64,000 bases of DNA from Nocardioides cavernae. GTDB lineage: Bacteria > Actinomycetota > Actinomycetes > Propionibacteriales > Nocardioidaceae. The DNA is taken from contig NZ_JACCBW010000001.1 in assembly GCF_013410035.1 (NCBI RefSeq), positions 1,302,001 through 1,366,000 of the forward strand, read 5' to 3'. The notes beneath the pieces are model-generated. The model was not told the DNA's origin. It saw nothing but the letters and a program-made list of their open reading frames with translations, and searched no databases. The position numbers and the translations under genes were made by a program. Below, piece by piece: positions 38,323 through 47,463 of the stretch. The stretch's first letter is position 1. Each line of letters begins with the position of its first letter.

Positions 38323-39363
38323 ATGTCGAAGAGCAGCCCGGCCCTGCGCCAGGGCCGGCGGCCGTCGGTCAAGGACGTCGCCGAGCGCGCGCAGGTGTCC
38401 CTCGGCACGGTCAGCAACGTGCTCAACCGGCCGGACCGGGTCAGCGCCGGCACCCGCGAGCGGGTCGAGAGGGCGATGGCCGACCTCGGCTTCGTGCTCA
38501 ACGAGTCGGCCCGCCAGCTGCGGATGGGACGCAGCAACACCTTCGCCTACGTCATGCTCGATGCCACCAACCCGTTCTTCACCGACGTCGCCCGTGGCAT
38601 CGAGCTCGCTGCCGAGAAGGCCGACCTGTCGCTCTTCCTGTGCAACAGCGACGCGCGGGACGCCCGCGAGGGCGCCCACCTCGCCCACCTGCAGCAGCAG
38701 CGCGTCGACGGCATCCTCATCACGCCCGTCGACCCCGAGGCGCCGGCGCTCTCGCGCATCACCGCGCAGGGCACGCCCCTGGTGATCGTCGACCGCACCA
38801 ACGCGACCGGCGCGTTCTGCTCGGTGACCGTCGACGACCGTCTCGGCGGCCGGGTCGCGGTCGAGCACCTCGTCGACCGCGGGCACACGCGCGTGGCCTA
38901 CGTCGGCGGACCGTCGTCGCTCGGCCAGGTGCGGGAGCGCTACGAGGGTGCGCGCGCCGCGTGGGACGAGGCCGGGCTGGCCGAGTCGGACCTCCTGCGC
39001 GTCGAGACCGAGGCCCTGTCCTTCGAGGAGGGCCGCCTCGCCGGCGAGCGCCTCGCCGGGCTGCCGCGCAGGAGCCGCCCGAGCGCCGTCTTCTGCGCCA
39101 ACGACCTCATCGCTCTCGGCCTGCTCCAGCAGGTCGTCTCGACCGGGCAGCGGGTGCCGGAGGACCTCGCGATCGTCGGCTACGACGACATCGCCTTCGC
39201 GGCCGGAGCCGCCGTGCCGCTCACGTCCGTGCGCCAGCCGCGTCAGGCCCTCGGCGCCGCGGCCGCCGAGCTCCTCATCGACGAGGTCAACAACCCCGAG
39301 CACCAGCACCAGCAGGTCGAGTTCACCCCGGAGCTGATCGCCCGGGTGTCCACCCTCGGCTGA
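38323..39363 (+). CDS. LacI-family regulator, probable rhamnose repressor
   Basis: A 346-residue LacI/GalR regulator. The headpiece is at about residues 14-60: PSVKDVAERAQVSLGTVSNV with the hinge segment LNESARQLRMGRS. The rest is a sugar-binding domain (FAYVMLDATNPFFTDVARGI, VDGILITPVD, RVPEDLAIVGYDDIAF). The start follows a GAGGAG ribosome binding site. It is divergent from the transporter operon and the two share 159 bases with two operator-like sites. Rhamnose or rhamnulose as inducer is inference from context. Confidence 0.88.
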   Translation: MSKSSPALRQGRRPSVKDVAERAQVSLGTVSNVLNRPDRVSAGTRERVERAMADLGFVLNESARQLRMGRSNTFAYVMLDATNPFFTDVARGIELAAEKADLSLFLCNSDARDAREGAHLAHLQQQRVDGILITPVDPEAPALSRITAQGTPLVIVDRTNATGAFCSVTVDDRLGGRVAVEHLVDRGHTRVAYVGGPSSLGQVRERYEGARAAWDEAGLAESDLLRVETEALSFEEGRLAGERLAGLPRRSRPSAVFCANDLIALGLLQQVVSTGQRVPEDLAIVGYDDIAFAAGAAVPLTSVRQPRQALGAAAAELLIDEVNNPEHQHQQVEFTPELIARVSTLG

Positions 39364-39390
39364 CTGAGACGTTCGCGCAGCCGTACGCCC

Positions 39391-40032
39391 TCAGTGCGCG
39401 ACGCCGTACAACCGGTCGCCCGCGTCGCCGAGGCCGGGGACGATGTAGCCCTTCTCGTTGAGCTTCTGGTCGAGCGCCGCCGTGACGACGGTGACCGGGA
39501 CGTCGAGGCCCTCGAGGCCCTTCTCCAGGTTGTCCACGCCCTCGGGGGCGGCGAGCAGGCAGATCGCGGTGATGTCGTCGGCGCCGCGGTCGGTCAGGAA
39601 CTTCACCGCCGCTGCAAGGGTGCCGCCGGTCGCCAGCATCGGGTCGAGGACGTAGCACTGGCGCCCGGAGAGGTCCTCGGGGAGCCGCTCGGCGTAGGTC
39701 GACGCCTCGAGGGTCTCCTCGTTGCGGACCATCCCGAGGAAGCCCACCTCGGCCGTCGGGAGCAGCCGCATCATGCCGTCGAGCATGCCCAGCCCGGCGC
39801 GGAGGATCGGCACGACCATCGGCTTGGGCTGCGCGAGGTAGACGCCGGTGGTGGGGCCGACCGGCGTGGTGATCGGCTTGGGGTCGACGCGCACCTCGCG
39901 GGTCGCCTCGTAGGCCAGGAGGGTGACCAGCTCGTCGGTCAGCCGCCGGAAGGTCGGCGAGTCGGTGTGCTCGTCCCGGAGGACGGTGAGCTTGTGGGAG
40001 ACGAGGGGGTGGTTCACCACGTGCAGGCGCAT
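39391..40032 (-). CDS. upp: Uracil phosphoribosyltransferase
   Basis: A 213-residue pyrimidine salvage enzyme forming UMP from uracil and PRPP. It has [13 protein letters not shown], the PRPP loop [11 protein letters not shown] and the C-terminal [18 protein letters not shown]. Length is typical. It is convergent with the lacI-family gene and divergent from the tRNA-editing genes. TAGGGT seven bases before the ATG suggests a leaderless transcript. Confidence 0.95.
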   Translation of the reverse strand: MRLHVVNHPLVSHKLTVLRDEHTDSPTFRRLTDELVTLLAYEATREVRVDPKPITTPVGPTTGVYLAQPKPMVVPILRAGLGMLDGMMRLLPTAEVGFLGMVRNEETLEASTYAERLPEDLSGRQCYVLDPMLATGGTLAAAVKFLTDRGADDITAICLLAAPEGVDNLEKGLEGLDVPVTVVTAALDQKLNEKGYIVPGLGDAGDRLYGVAH

Positions 40033-40039
40033 GGGGCTC

Positions 40040-40045
40040 ACCCTA
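40040..40045 (-). promoter_or_regulatory. -10 hexamer TAGGGT upstream of upp
   Basis: On the minus strand TAGGGT is followed after seven bases by the upp ATG, with no Shine-Dalgarno sequence. Confidence 0.45.
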
Positions 40046-40146
40046 GTGGTCTGCCCGACGAGGGTTCGACACCAAAGAGGGTCGACGCACCCCCGGGGAT
40101 CTGCGACATTGGACGGGTCCGCAGGCGCACGGGGAGGTCGCTGCCG

Positions 40147-40632
40147 ATGACCGAGCACGATGGTGAGGTCGACTTCGCGCTGGCCGCCTTCCGCGAGGAC
40201 GGCGTGTGGCAGGTGCAGGAGATCGTCGCGCCGGCCTTCGAGTCCATCGACGCGCTCAGCCAAGCGCTGCGACACGTCTCCGGAGACGGTGGCGCGGTCG
40301 GGATGGTCGCGGTCGACGAGGACTTCTTCGTGCTCGTCCGCGTCGCCGGCACGCACACCGGCGTCCTGCTCTCCGACGTGACGGCCGCCGACGAGTGGGA
40401 GCTCGCCCAGTCGGCGATCGACTTCCTCGGCCTCCCGCCGCCCGAGGACGACGACGTCGAGGTCCCGGCCGGCGACCTCGGCCTGCTCGGCGACCTCGGC
40501 CTGCCCGCCATCGACCTGGGCGCACTGCTCGACGACGTCGGGCTCTACCCTGACGAGATGCTCTCCGAGATCGCGCGCCGCCTCGGCTTCGGCGAGCTCT
40601 TCGACGACGCGGTCGGGCTCACCTCGGCATGA
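40147..40632 (+). CDS. tRNA adenosine deaminase-associated protein
   Basis: A 161-residue acidic protein of the actinobacterial family found next to tadA. Its N-terminal half ([19 protein letters not shown], then FFVLVRV and [16 protein letters not shown]) forms a small alpha/beta domain. The C-terminal half is Asp/Leu-rich, with the repeated [12 protein letters not shown] segment. No catalytic motif is visible. The 18-base spacing to tadA implies co-transcription; a role as partner or stabiliser of TadA is inferred from the conserved pairing. GGGGAGG precedes the ATG. Confidence 0.85.
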   Translation: MTEHDGEVDFALAAFREDGVWQVQEIVAPAFESIDALSQALRHVSGDGGAVGMVAVDEDFFVLVRVAGTHTGVLLSDVTAADEWELAQSAIDFLGLPPPEDDDVEVPAGDLGLLGDLGLPAIDLGALLDDVGLYPDEMLSEIARRLGFGELFDDAVGLTSA

Positions 40633-40650
40633 CCACCGCATGACCGCCTC

Positions 40651-41124
40651 ATGACGTGGGAGGCACCGATGCGCCTGGCCCTCGCCGAGGCGCGGACCGC
40701 ACTCGCCGCCGACGACGTGCCCGTCGGCGCGGTCGTCCTCGACGAGGCCGGCACCGTCATCGCCACCGGGCACAACACCCGTGAGTCCGAGGGCGACCCG
40801 ACCGGTCACGCCGAGGTCGTCGCGCTGCGCGCCGCCGCGTCCGCGCGGGGCGAGTGGCGGCTCGCGGGCTGCACCCTCGTCGTGACGCTCGAGCCCTGCA
40901 CGATGTGCGCCGGCGCGCTGGTCCTCGCCCGGGTCGACCGGCTCGTCTTCGGGGCGTACGACGACAAGCTGGGCGCCGTGGGCTCGCTGTGGGACGTCGT
41001 GCGCGACCGGCGGCTCAACCACCGACCGGAGGTCCTGGCCGGCGTGCTGGCCACCGAGGCGACCGCCCTCCTCGACGACTTCTTCGCCCGCCACCGCGCC
41101 ACCGCCCCGCCCGCGGGTACCTGA
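40651..41124 (+). CDS. tadA: tRNA-specific adenosine deaminase TadA
   Basis: A 157-residue zinc deaminase that converts wobble A34 of tRNA-Arg(ACG) to inosine. The catalytic motifs are T-G-H-A-E-V and [11 protein letters not shown], giving the His/Cys/Cys zinc site and the proton-shuttling Glu. [19 protein letters not shown] is also family-typical. The fourth-codon-type upstream ATGs are in other frames. It ends 13 bases before the GNAT gene. Confidence 0.94.
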   Translation: MTWEAPMRLALAEARTALAADDVPVGAVVLDEAGTVIATGHNTRESEGDPTGHAEVVALRAAASARGEWRLAGCTLVVTLEPCTMCAGALVLARVDRLVFGAYDDKLGAVGSLWDVVRDRRLNHRPEVLAGVLATEATALLDDFFARHRATAPPAGT

Positions 41125-41137
41125 GGGTGACCGCCCC

Positions 41138-41602
41138 ATGACCGACGCCCGCCGCGCGTACGCCGACGACGCAGACGTGCTCGCACGGCTGCTGTGGGAC
41201 TTCGACACCGAGTTCGAGACCGAGGTGGACGACGTCGACGTCCTGGCGGACCGCTTCCGCCGGCTGCTGGCGCTCGACGAGGTCGTGGCGGTGCTCGCCG
41301 AGGACGACGGTGCCGCCGTGGGGTTCGCGCTCGTGGTGCTGCGGCCGGCCATCTGGTTCGACGGCCCCGTCGCGCACCTCGACGAGCTGTACGTCGTCCC
41401 CGCGCTCCGCGACCGGGGCATCGGCACGCAGGTCCTCGACCTGTGCCGCCGGCTCGCCGCCGAGGCGGGGTCGCCGGAGATGCACATCAACGTCGACGAG
41501 GTCGATGCCGACACCCGCCGCTTCTACGAGCGCCACGGGTTCGTGAACGTCGAGGAGGGCACCGACTACCGGATGCTCTGCTACGTCGGCCCGACCGCCT
41601 GA
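41138..41602 (+). CDS. GNAT-family N-acetyltransferase
   Basis: A 154-residue GNAT protein. The fold is shown by [20 protein letters not shown], the strand [20 protein letters not shown] containing the acetyl-CoA loop (R-D-R-G-I-G) and the C-terminal [15 protein letters not shown]. The acceptor substrate cannot be deduced. It probably shares a transcript with tadA. Confidence 0.88.
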   Translation: MTDARRAYADDADVLARLLWDFDTEFETEVDDVDVLADRFRRLLALDEVVAVLAEDDGAAVGFALVVLRPAIWFDGPVAHLDELYVVPALRDRGIGTQVLDLCRRLAAEAGSPEMHINVDEVDADTRRFYERHGFVNVEEGTDYRMLCYVGPTA

Positions 41603-41608
41603 GCCTCC

Positions 41609-41669
41609 ACACGTGTCCGGGAAGTGGCCCTCGATCGGCGTCATCAGGGGCAACATCGCGGACACGTGT
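41609..41669. repeat. Inverted repeat with 11-base perfect arms between convergent genes
   Basis: ACACGTGTCCG (41609-41619) and its reverse complement (41659-41669) enclose 39 bases with a further GCCC/GGGC pairing. It lies between the convergent GNAT and WS/DGAT genes, so it can act as a bidirectional terminator; its length also fits a dispersed palindromic repeat. Confidence 0.65.
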
Positions 41670-41683
41670 ACGGCCGCGACCGA

Positions 41684-43081
41684 CTACCCGTCGAACGCCG
41701 CGACCTCCTCGGCCAGGCACTCCCGCAGCCCGGCCACGTCGGCGATCGCGCTGGCGTCGACGTTGACCCCGATGCACGCGGTGTCGGCACAGGTCACCAG
41801 GCACACCGTCAGCGCGGCACCCGGCAGCGGGCCGAGGACGTACATGCCCTGCACCGCGGCGCCGGCCATGAAGCGCCTGCGCGGCGGGCCGGGGAGGGTC
41901 GTCACGAACGCGTCGGGGGCGACCGCCGCGCGGAGGACGGACGCGCCGACGAAGGCCGGCAGCCGGTTCACCACCGGCGCCGTCGCGTCGAGCACCTCGA
42001 GCGCGCGCTCGGTGTGCAGCGACAGGACCTCGCCGCGGACGGCGGCGACGCGGTCGACGGGGTCCTCGATGGTCAGCGGCCCGGAGATGGTCGCCCCGGT
42101 GAAGCGGTTGCCGAGGTCGTCGGCGCGGTCGAGCGAGACGCGTACGCCGACCGGCACCTCGGCGACCGCGCTGTCGCGTCGCCGGTGGTAGCGGCGCAGC
42201 CCGCCGAGGACCAGCGCGACCGCGGCGTCGTCGAGGGTGCCGCCGCCCTGCCGGGCGACGGTGCGCAGCTGGTCGAGCGGGGCGTCGAGCGTGAGGAACG
42301 TCCACTGCTTGCCGGTGCGCGGCGAGAGCTCGGGCGAGGGCGGCGCGACCTGCGTGAGCAGCCGGCGCAGGGACGCGCCGTAGCGCAGGCCGGACGCGAC
42401 GACCGTCGACGGGCGGGTGGCGAGCAGCGACCGCGCCGTGCCGACCGCGGACGAGGCGAGCGTCGCTGCGTCGGTGCGCAGCCCCGCCACGGCGAGCTCG
42501 ACCGGGTCGACGGACGCGGGCGCGGCCGCGTCCTCGCCGAGGGGCTTGCGCGCGGTGTGCGCGCGCCTGCCGGACTGCAGCATCGAGAGCAGCTGCACCG
42601 TGCCGAGCGGGTCGGCGAGCGCGTGGTGGATCTTGAGGACGTAGCCCGCTCCGGAGTCACCCACCTCGAACAGCACTCCCTCCCACAGCGGGCGCGAGCG
42701 GTCGAACGGGCGCAGCGCGACCTGCGCGGCGGCTGCGAGCATCTCGTCGCGGGAGGCGACGCGCTCGCGACGCAGGTGGTAGCCGAGGTCGAACGTCGGG
42801 TCGTCCGCCCACGTCGGCGGCGCGGTCGGCACCACCGGGTCGACGACCCGCTGCCGCAGCCGGCGTACGAGCCCGGTGCCCCACTCGGTCGCGGCGACGA
42901 ACCGCTTCCAGTCGGGCACCCGGTCGAGGTCGATGACCACCGTGGACGTGGACGACTGGACGGGGTGCCGCTCGGAGCGCCACAGCAGGGTCTGGACCGG
43001 CGTCAGCTCGGCACCGGCGGACCAGGTCGCCGCGGTGCCCCAGCGCTCGACGTCGTCGGAGGACGTGGTGGACGAGGTCAT
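41684..43081 (-). CDS. Wax ester synthase / diacylglycerol acyltransferase (WS/DGAT) family protein
   Basis: A 465-residue member of the bacterial WS/DGAT family, which transfers acyl groups from acyl-CoA to diacylglycerol or fatty alcohols. The catalytic region reads KIHHALADPLGT; the usual HHxxxDG becomes HHxxxDP, so the Gly after Asp is replaced by Pro. The C-terminal half has the WES_acyltransf-type segments NRLPAFVGASVL and MYVLGPLPGAALTVCLVTC. It is last in an operon with plsB and plsC, overlapping the latter by four bases, which points to triacylglycerol synthesis. Confidence 0.88.
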   Translation of the reverse strand: MTSSTTSSDDVERWGTAATWSAGAELTPVQTLLWRSERHPVQSSTSTVVIDLDRVPDWKRFVAATEWGTGLVRRLRQRVVDPVVPTAPPTWADDPTFDLGYHLRRERVASRDEMLAAAAQVALRPFDRSRPLWEGVLFEVGDSGAGYVLKIHHALADPLGTVQLLSMLQSGRRAHTARKPLGEDAAAPASVDPVELAVAGLRTDAATLASSAVGTARSLLATRPSTVVASGLRYGASLRRLLTQVAPPSPELSPRTGKQWTFLTLDAPLDQLRTVARQGGGTLDDAAVALVLGGLRRYHRRRDSAVAEVPVGVRVSLDRADDLGNRFTGATISGPLTIEDPVDRVAAVRGEVLSLHTERALEVLDATAPVVNRLPAFVGASVLRAAVAPDAFVTTLPGPPRRRFMAGAAVQGMYVLGPLPGAALTVCLVTCADTACIGVNVDASAIADVAGLRECLAEEVAAFDG

Positions 43082-44511
43082 GCCGGCCACCTCGCGAGCG
43101 TCTCCTCGAACTTCGCCCGCAGCGCGGCGATCCGCTCGCTCATGTCGTCGGTGCTCCAGTCGGTCTCGGGCTCGAGGACGCACACGTCCACGACGCCCGG
43201 GTTGAGGACGAGCGAGCTGCGCCCCATCAGCTCACCGGTGTTGCGCAGGACGACCGGCACGACCGGCACGCCCGCCTGCGCCGCCAGGTGGAACGCGCCC
43301 TTGCGGAACGGCCCGAGCACAGGCGTGGGCGACCGGGTGCCCTCGGGGAAGATCATCAGCGACGTGCCGGCCCGGATGCGCTCGACGACCCCGTCGAGCG
43401 TCTCCCGCGCCGACGCCGAGTCGGACCGGTCGATCCAGGCGGGGTCGATCACGACCGAGCCCACGACGGCGCGCGGGTCCCAGCGCGCCTCCTTCTTGGC
43501 GACGATCGTGAAGTCGCGCTCGAGCAGCCGGCCGAGGACGGGGATGTCGAGGGAGCTCTGGTGGTTGGCGACGAAGATCGCCGGGCGGTGGGTCCACAGC
43601 CGCTCCTGGTGCAGGACGTCCATCGAGACGCCGGCCACCGCCATCGGCAGCGCCGTCGCCAGCTTGACCGCCAGGTTGCGCCCCTCGCGACGGTTGCCGC
43701 GCGCGAGCCCGTAGGCCACGCCGGCGGTGACGCCGGCGTTCATGCTGGCGAGCGCGGCGACCGTACGCCCTGCCGCGACGAGCGACCCGCCGACGGGGTC
43801 GCTGAGATCGAGGACGGGCCAGCCGAGCCGGGCCGCCGCCGCGCGCAGGTCGCGGTGCGGGTTGAGCGCCGTGGGGTGGCCGACGGAGGACAGGAAGGCC
43901 ACGTCCTCGTAGCCGTTGCCGTAGGCGTAGGAGTCCGCGAGCTCGATGCCGTGCTCCTTGGCGAAGGCGCGCACCCCGCTCGCCTTGTGCCGTCCCCAGA
44001 GCATCGGGCCGTCCGTCTCGCCGGTGAACTGGCCGTCCTCGACCACCAGTCGCGTGCAGACGAGGTGCTCGACGCCGAGGTCGCGGGCGACGGGGGCGAC
44101 CTGGTAGCTCGTGGCCGCGGACGCGACCGCGACGGTGTGCCCCGCGCGCTGGTGGGCGGCGACGAGGGCGCGCGACTCGCGACGGATCGTCCCCGCGATC
44201 TTGGAGCGGAACAGCCGCTCGCCGAGGTCGGCGAAGGCCTCCTCGGACTCGCCGCGCAGCGCCGAGAAGGCCACGTGGGCGATCCGGGTCGGGTCGCCGC
44301 CGAGCTCGCCGTCGACCGCGGTCACCACGGTGCGGAGGAACTCCGCGGGCGAGACCTCGCGGCCCTTGAGCCGGTCGCCGTAGAAGGTCGCGGCGGTGTA
44401 GCCCGCGACGAGGGTGCCGTCGAGGTCGAAGAACGCCCCGACGCCCGGACCCTGCGGGCCGGCCTCGATCGCCCCGATCGCCTCCTGCGCCGCCGCGAAC
44501 AACCCGCTCAC
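43078..44511 (-). CDS. plsC: Bifunctional HAD-IB phosphatase / 1-acylglycerol-3-phosphate acyltransferase
   Basis: A 477-residue fusion. The N-terminal SerB-like HAD domain (about 20-240) has FFDLDGTLV, a conserved SAAT motif and SYAYGNGYEDVAFLS. The C-terminal PlsC domain (about 270-475) has the acyltransferase motifs NHQSSLDIP, FPEGTRS and VPVVPVVLRNTG. The PlsC half makes phosphatidate; the HAD half could dephosphorylate a lipid intermediate, though that is unproven. The mycobacterial PlsC of the Rv2483c type has the same layout. The GTG start overlaps the plsB stop. Confidence 0.9.
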   Translation of the reverse strand: MSGLFAAAQEAIGAIEAGPQGPGVGAFFDLDGTLVAGYTAATFYGDRLKGREVSPAEFLRTVVTAVDGELGGDPTRIAHVAFSALRGESEEAFADLGERLFRSKIAGTIRRESRALVAAHQRAGHTVAVASAATSYQVAPVARDLGVEHLVCTRLVVEDGQFTGETDGPMLWGRHKASGVRAFAKEHGIELADSYAYGNGYEDVAFLSSVGHPTALNPHRDLRAAAARLGWPVLDLSDPVGGSLVAAGRTVAALASMNAGVTAGVAYGLARGNRREGRNLAVKLATALPMAVAGVSMDVLHQERLWTHRPAIFVANHQSSLDIPVLGRLLERDFTIVAKKEARWDPRAVVGSVVIDPAWIDRSDSASARETLDGVVERIRAGTSLMIFPEGTRSPTPVLGPFRKGAFHLAAQAGVPVVPVVLRNTGELMGRSSLVLNPGVVDVCVLEPETDWSTDDMSERIAALRAKFEETLARWPA

Positions 44512-46418
44512 AGGTGGTCCTGGGACTGGCGGACGGGCGGCGGGACGACCTGCACCGGCTCCCCCGCGATCTCGCCGATGATGCCGACCCGGCGCACGGA
44601 GTCGCGCAGCTCGGCGGCGAACGCCTCGCGCGCGGACCCGACGCCGTCACCCGCCTCGAGCAGGCCCTTGTGCCGGGCGAGCGCGAGGGCGGTGCGGAAG
44701 AGCTCGAGCGAGACCGACTCCGCGCTCGCGACGCGACGCTGGAGGGCCCACTGCTGGCCGACGGCCAGCGAGTCGGCGAGCAGGTCGTCCTCGTCGACGG
44801 GACCGTCTCCGCGGTCCGCGAGCCGGTCGGCGACGACGAGGTAGGCGTCGAGGAACGGGCGCAGCACCAGGTGCGCGAGGTGCGGGCGGGCGTTGACGAG
44901 CAGCTCGCGCGCCCGGACCGGGGTCATCTCGGTGACCTCGTCGCCCGCCATCAGCCGCAGCTCGGTGCGCAGGTCGTCCTCGAACTCCGCCCGGGAGGGG
45001 AAGAAGAACTCGAACTTCAGCAGGTCGCGCATCCGCTTCGCCTCCTCCCAGCCCACCTGGAGCTCGCCGCCTGGCGGCAGCTCCGCACCCGGCTCGAGCT
45101 CGCTGACCGTGAGCAGCGCGAGCTCGCCGATGGCGCGCTCGACGAGGATGTGGATCACGGTGTTGCGGTAGAACGCGGCGACGAGGTGCTGGTCGTCGCC
45201 GATCTTCCAGACCGGCTCGGTGCCCCCGTCGTACGCCGTGAGCACCCCGCTGCGGGTCAGCTCGGACAGCGCACGGCGGATGGTCGAGCGGTCGCGCAGG
45301 TCCGCGGCGCCGGCGACCGGCCACCGGCGGGCGTCGATGTAGGCGGCCAGCGGCTCGACGGTGTCGAGCACCTCGTCGACGGTCAGCGCGCGGTCGGCGC
45401 CGAGCAGGGCGAGGCTGACGATCGCCGTCGTGGTGACGGGCGTGGCCCGGTTGAGCCTGTGGGAGATGTCGAGCGCGACCCGCTCGACCGCCTGGTGCCC
45501 GGTGACGCCCTCGGCGGCGAGCTCGTCCATCCGCTCGCGCAGCGAGAACGGCTCGCCGACGGTGAGGTACGCCCGCCCGAGCCGGTTGCGCTGCAGCCGC
45601 GCGAAGCGCACCAGCCATCGCCAGTCCTCGGGCGTCTTGCTGGCCCCGCGCGCCTCCTCGGTCATCAGCGAGACCTCGTGCAGCTGGTCGTACACCACCG
45701 AGACGGGCACGACCTGCACGTCGGGGGCCTCGTCGCCGTCCCCGCGGCTTTCGACGGTGTCGGTGAGGTACTTCAGGATCCCGTGCACGGGCGGTCGGAG
45801 CTTGCCGGTGCGCGTGCGCCCACCCTCGATCGACCACGCCATGTTGCGCTTGTTGGTCACCATCTGGCGGATGTAGGAGCGCAGGGCGAGCCGATAGACC
45901 GGGATCTCCTGCGTCGCACGCCGGATGAAGATGAGGCCGGTGCGGCTCGCGACCGAGCCGATGAGGGGCAGGTTGAGGTTGGCGCCGCCGAAGGTGTAGG
46001 TCGGGGAGAACCGGCGCGCCATGAGGGCGTTGGGGATGACCATGCCGTCGAGGTAGGACCGGTGGCTGAACGCCAGCGCGAGGCTGTGCGAGCGGTCGAG
46101 CTTGCGCAGCTGCTGCATGTCGTCCTCGTCGACCAGGACGTCGTAGGCCCGCAGGAACCAGTCGCCCATCCGCGCCCAGCCCTGCGCGGTGCGGTCGTCG
46201 TGCGCGGCGGACATCTCGTGGAGGTAGCCCTCGACCTCCGACCACACCTCCGCCTCGTCGCGCCCCTGCTCGGCGGCGGCGTCCGCGACGGCACGCTGGA
46301 AGCGCTCGTCGCCGAGCAGCTCGCCCACCTCCTGCGGCGGCGCGGCGGGGAGCCGCTCGCCCACCGCCCGGGGCAGCGTCGTCCGGGCGAGCTCACGGAT
46401 GCGTCGGACAGCAGCCAC
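44508..46418 (-). CDS. plsB: Glycerol-3-phosphate 1-O-acyltransferase (PlsB family)
   Basis: A 636-residue acyltransferase catalysing the first step of glycerolipid synthesis. It contains the HX4D block FSHRSYLDGMVIP, GANLNLPLIGSVASRTGLIFIRR and the SIEGGRTRTGKL block; the long C-terminal region (about 330-636) is PlsB-like. GTG 46418 was chosen because AAGGAGG lies directly upstream; an in-frame GTG 12 codons earlier has no such signal. It is the first gene of plsB-plsC-WS/DGAT, the order seen in mycobacteria. Confidence 0.92.
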   Translation of the reverse strand: MAAVRRIRELARTTLPRAVGERLPAAPPQEVGELLGDERFQRAVADAAAEQGRDEAEVWSEVEGYLHEMSAAHDDRTAQGWARMGDWFLRAYDVLVDEDDMQQLRKLDRSHSLALAFSHRSYLDGMVIPNALMARRFSPTYTFGGANLNLPLIGSVASRTGLIFIRRATQEIPVYRLALRSYIRQMVTNKRNMAWSIEGGRTRTGKLRPPVHGILKYLTDTVESRGDGDEAPDVQVVPVSVVYDQLHEVSLMTEEARGASKTPEDWRWLVRFARLQRNRLGRAYLTVGEPFSLRERMDELAAEGVTGHQAVERVALDISHRLNRATPVTTTAIVSLALLGADRALTVDEVLDTVEPLAAYIDARRWPVAGAADLRDRSTIRRALSELTRSGVLTAYDGGTEPVWKIGDDQHLVAAFYRNTVIHILVERAIGELALLTVSELEPGAELPPGGELQVGWEEAKRMRDLLKFEFFFPSRAEFEDDLRTELRLMAGDEVTEMTPVRARELLVNARPHLAHLVLRPFLDAYLVVADRLADRGDGPVDEDDLLADSLAVGQQWALQRRVASAESVSLELFRTALALARHKGLLEAGDGVGSAREAFAAELRDSVRRVGIIGEIAGEPVQVVPPPVRQSQDHL

Positions 46419-46578
46419 GGCCCCTCCTTCCCGCTGGCGCCGGGGCGCGAGCACAGGCGTGCGGCGAAACGTACCGTCGTCGTCGCCGCGTCGCCATGCT
46501 TCGGCCGAGTTCGTGGACCCGATCGGTCGTGCGCCCTCGGTTTCATCCTCGGCCGTGGGCTCCGGTAACGTTCCCCGC

Positions 46579-46668
46579 GGTGACGTGTCCGAGCGGCCTA
46601 AGGAGAACGCCTCGAAAGCGTTTGTGGGCGCAAGTCCACCGAGGGTTCAAATCCCTCCGTCACCGCCA
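46579..46668 (+). tRNA. tRNA-Ser (anticodon CGA)
   Basis: A 90-base class II tRNA with encoded CCA. The acceptor stem GGTGACG pairs with CGTCACC, the discriminator is G65 of the 46661 block, and the loop CTCGAAA gives anticodon CGA (reads UCG). The long variable arm (TGTGGGCGCAAGTCCAC region) and the T-loop GGTTCAAATCC are clear. It stands alone between the plsB and lplA genes. The 160-base gap before it (46419-46578) must hold its promoter but nothing else is recognised. Confidence 0.97.
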
Positions 46669-46670
46669 GC

Positions 46671-46705
46671 CGATCGGGCCGGTCCCCACGGGGCCGGCCC
46701 GATCG
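46671..46705. terminator. Hairpin terminator after tRNA-Ser and before convergent lplA stop
   Basis: Sixteen-base arms (46671-46686 and 46690-46705) with one G-U and a 3-base loop follow the tRNA by two bases. It can serve both the tRNA and the convergent ligase gene ending at 46718. There is no U-tract. Confidence 0.75.
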
Positions 46706-46717
46706 TCATCCCGCTCG

Positions 46718-47461
46718 TCATCCCGGCGTCCGGTGGTCCGCCGCCAGGCCCCCAGCCCGCGCCAGTGTCTCCGCACCCACGTCGACGGCGTCCGTGAGGC
46801 GTACGCCCCACGCCCCCGCGACGGCACCGACGACGTCGTCGGTGCCGACGCCCGAGACCTCGGACGACAGCGTCCCGACGGACGCGGGGTCGAACGGCAG
46901 GTCGAGGTGGCCGTAGACCTCCCGCAGCACCTCGCGCACCCGCTCCCGGTCGCCGACGTTGACCAGCGAGCTGAAGAGCCACGAGCGCGGCAGCACCCGC
47001 TGGGCGGTGCCGACGAGCTTGACCTCGTCGCGGGCGTTGACGCTGTGGGCGCCGGGGCAGTACTCCCCCGGCACGGGCCCGACGCGGGCGTCGATGCCCA
47101 GCCCGGCGAACACGTCGACGAAGCGGCGGCCGTAGTCCACGAAGCGCCGGTCCATCCCCTGCGCCGTCTGCGGCTCGGCACGCACGTGGTCGACCACGAC
47201 GGCCTGCTCGGTGTATGCCACGGCGCGCCCGCCGACCGCGCGCACGGCGGTGTCGAAACCCGCCGCGTGCGCGGCGCCGATCGCCGCGCCGAAGCCGGGC
47301 AGGCGGGTGTCGCGCCGGCCGAAGACCACTGCCGGGCGGGCGGGGGCGTAGACGCGCAGCGCCTCCTCGAGCTCCCCGTCGCCGGCGCGGCGCAGGAGGG
47401 CGTGCGCGACGGCCAGCTCGCTCGCCTCGTCACCGCCGAGCGGGCCCAGGTGGAGGATCAC
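46718..47461 (-). CDS. Lipoate-protein ligase / octanoyltransferase-family protein
   Basis: A 247-residue BPL/LplA/LipB-fold protein. The family segments are RPAVVFGRRDTRLPGF, VRAVGGRAVAYTEQ and VPGEYCPGAHSVN, followed by the K-L-V-G-T-AQR motif whose lysine contacts the acyl group. Members attach or transfer lipoyl, octanoyl or biotinyl groups. The C-terminal ~50 residues show no LplA accessory domain. GTG 47461 lies two bases after the YbaK-like gene stop. The exact acyl group is undetermined. Confidence 0.82.
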   Translation of the reverse strand: MILHLGPLGGDEASELAVAHALLRRAGDGELEEALRVYAPARPAVVFGRRDTRLPGFGAAIGAAHAAGFDTAVRAVGGRAVAYTEQAVVVDHVRAEPQTAQGMDRRFVDYGRRFVDVFAGLGIDARVGPVPGEYCPGAHSVNARDEVKLVGTAQRVLPRSWLFSSLVNVGDRERVREVLREVYGHLDLPFDPASVGTLSSEVSGVGTDDVVGAVAGAWGVRLTDAVDVGAETLARAGGLAADHRTPG

Positions 47462-47463
47462 CG

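Noticed and set aside
46579..46705. tRNA-Ser as an integration site of a mobile element
   Set aside because: No integrase, no duplicated tRNA 3' end and ordinary housekeeping genes on both sides; the palindrome after it is a terminator.
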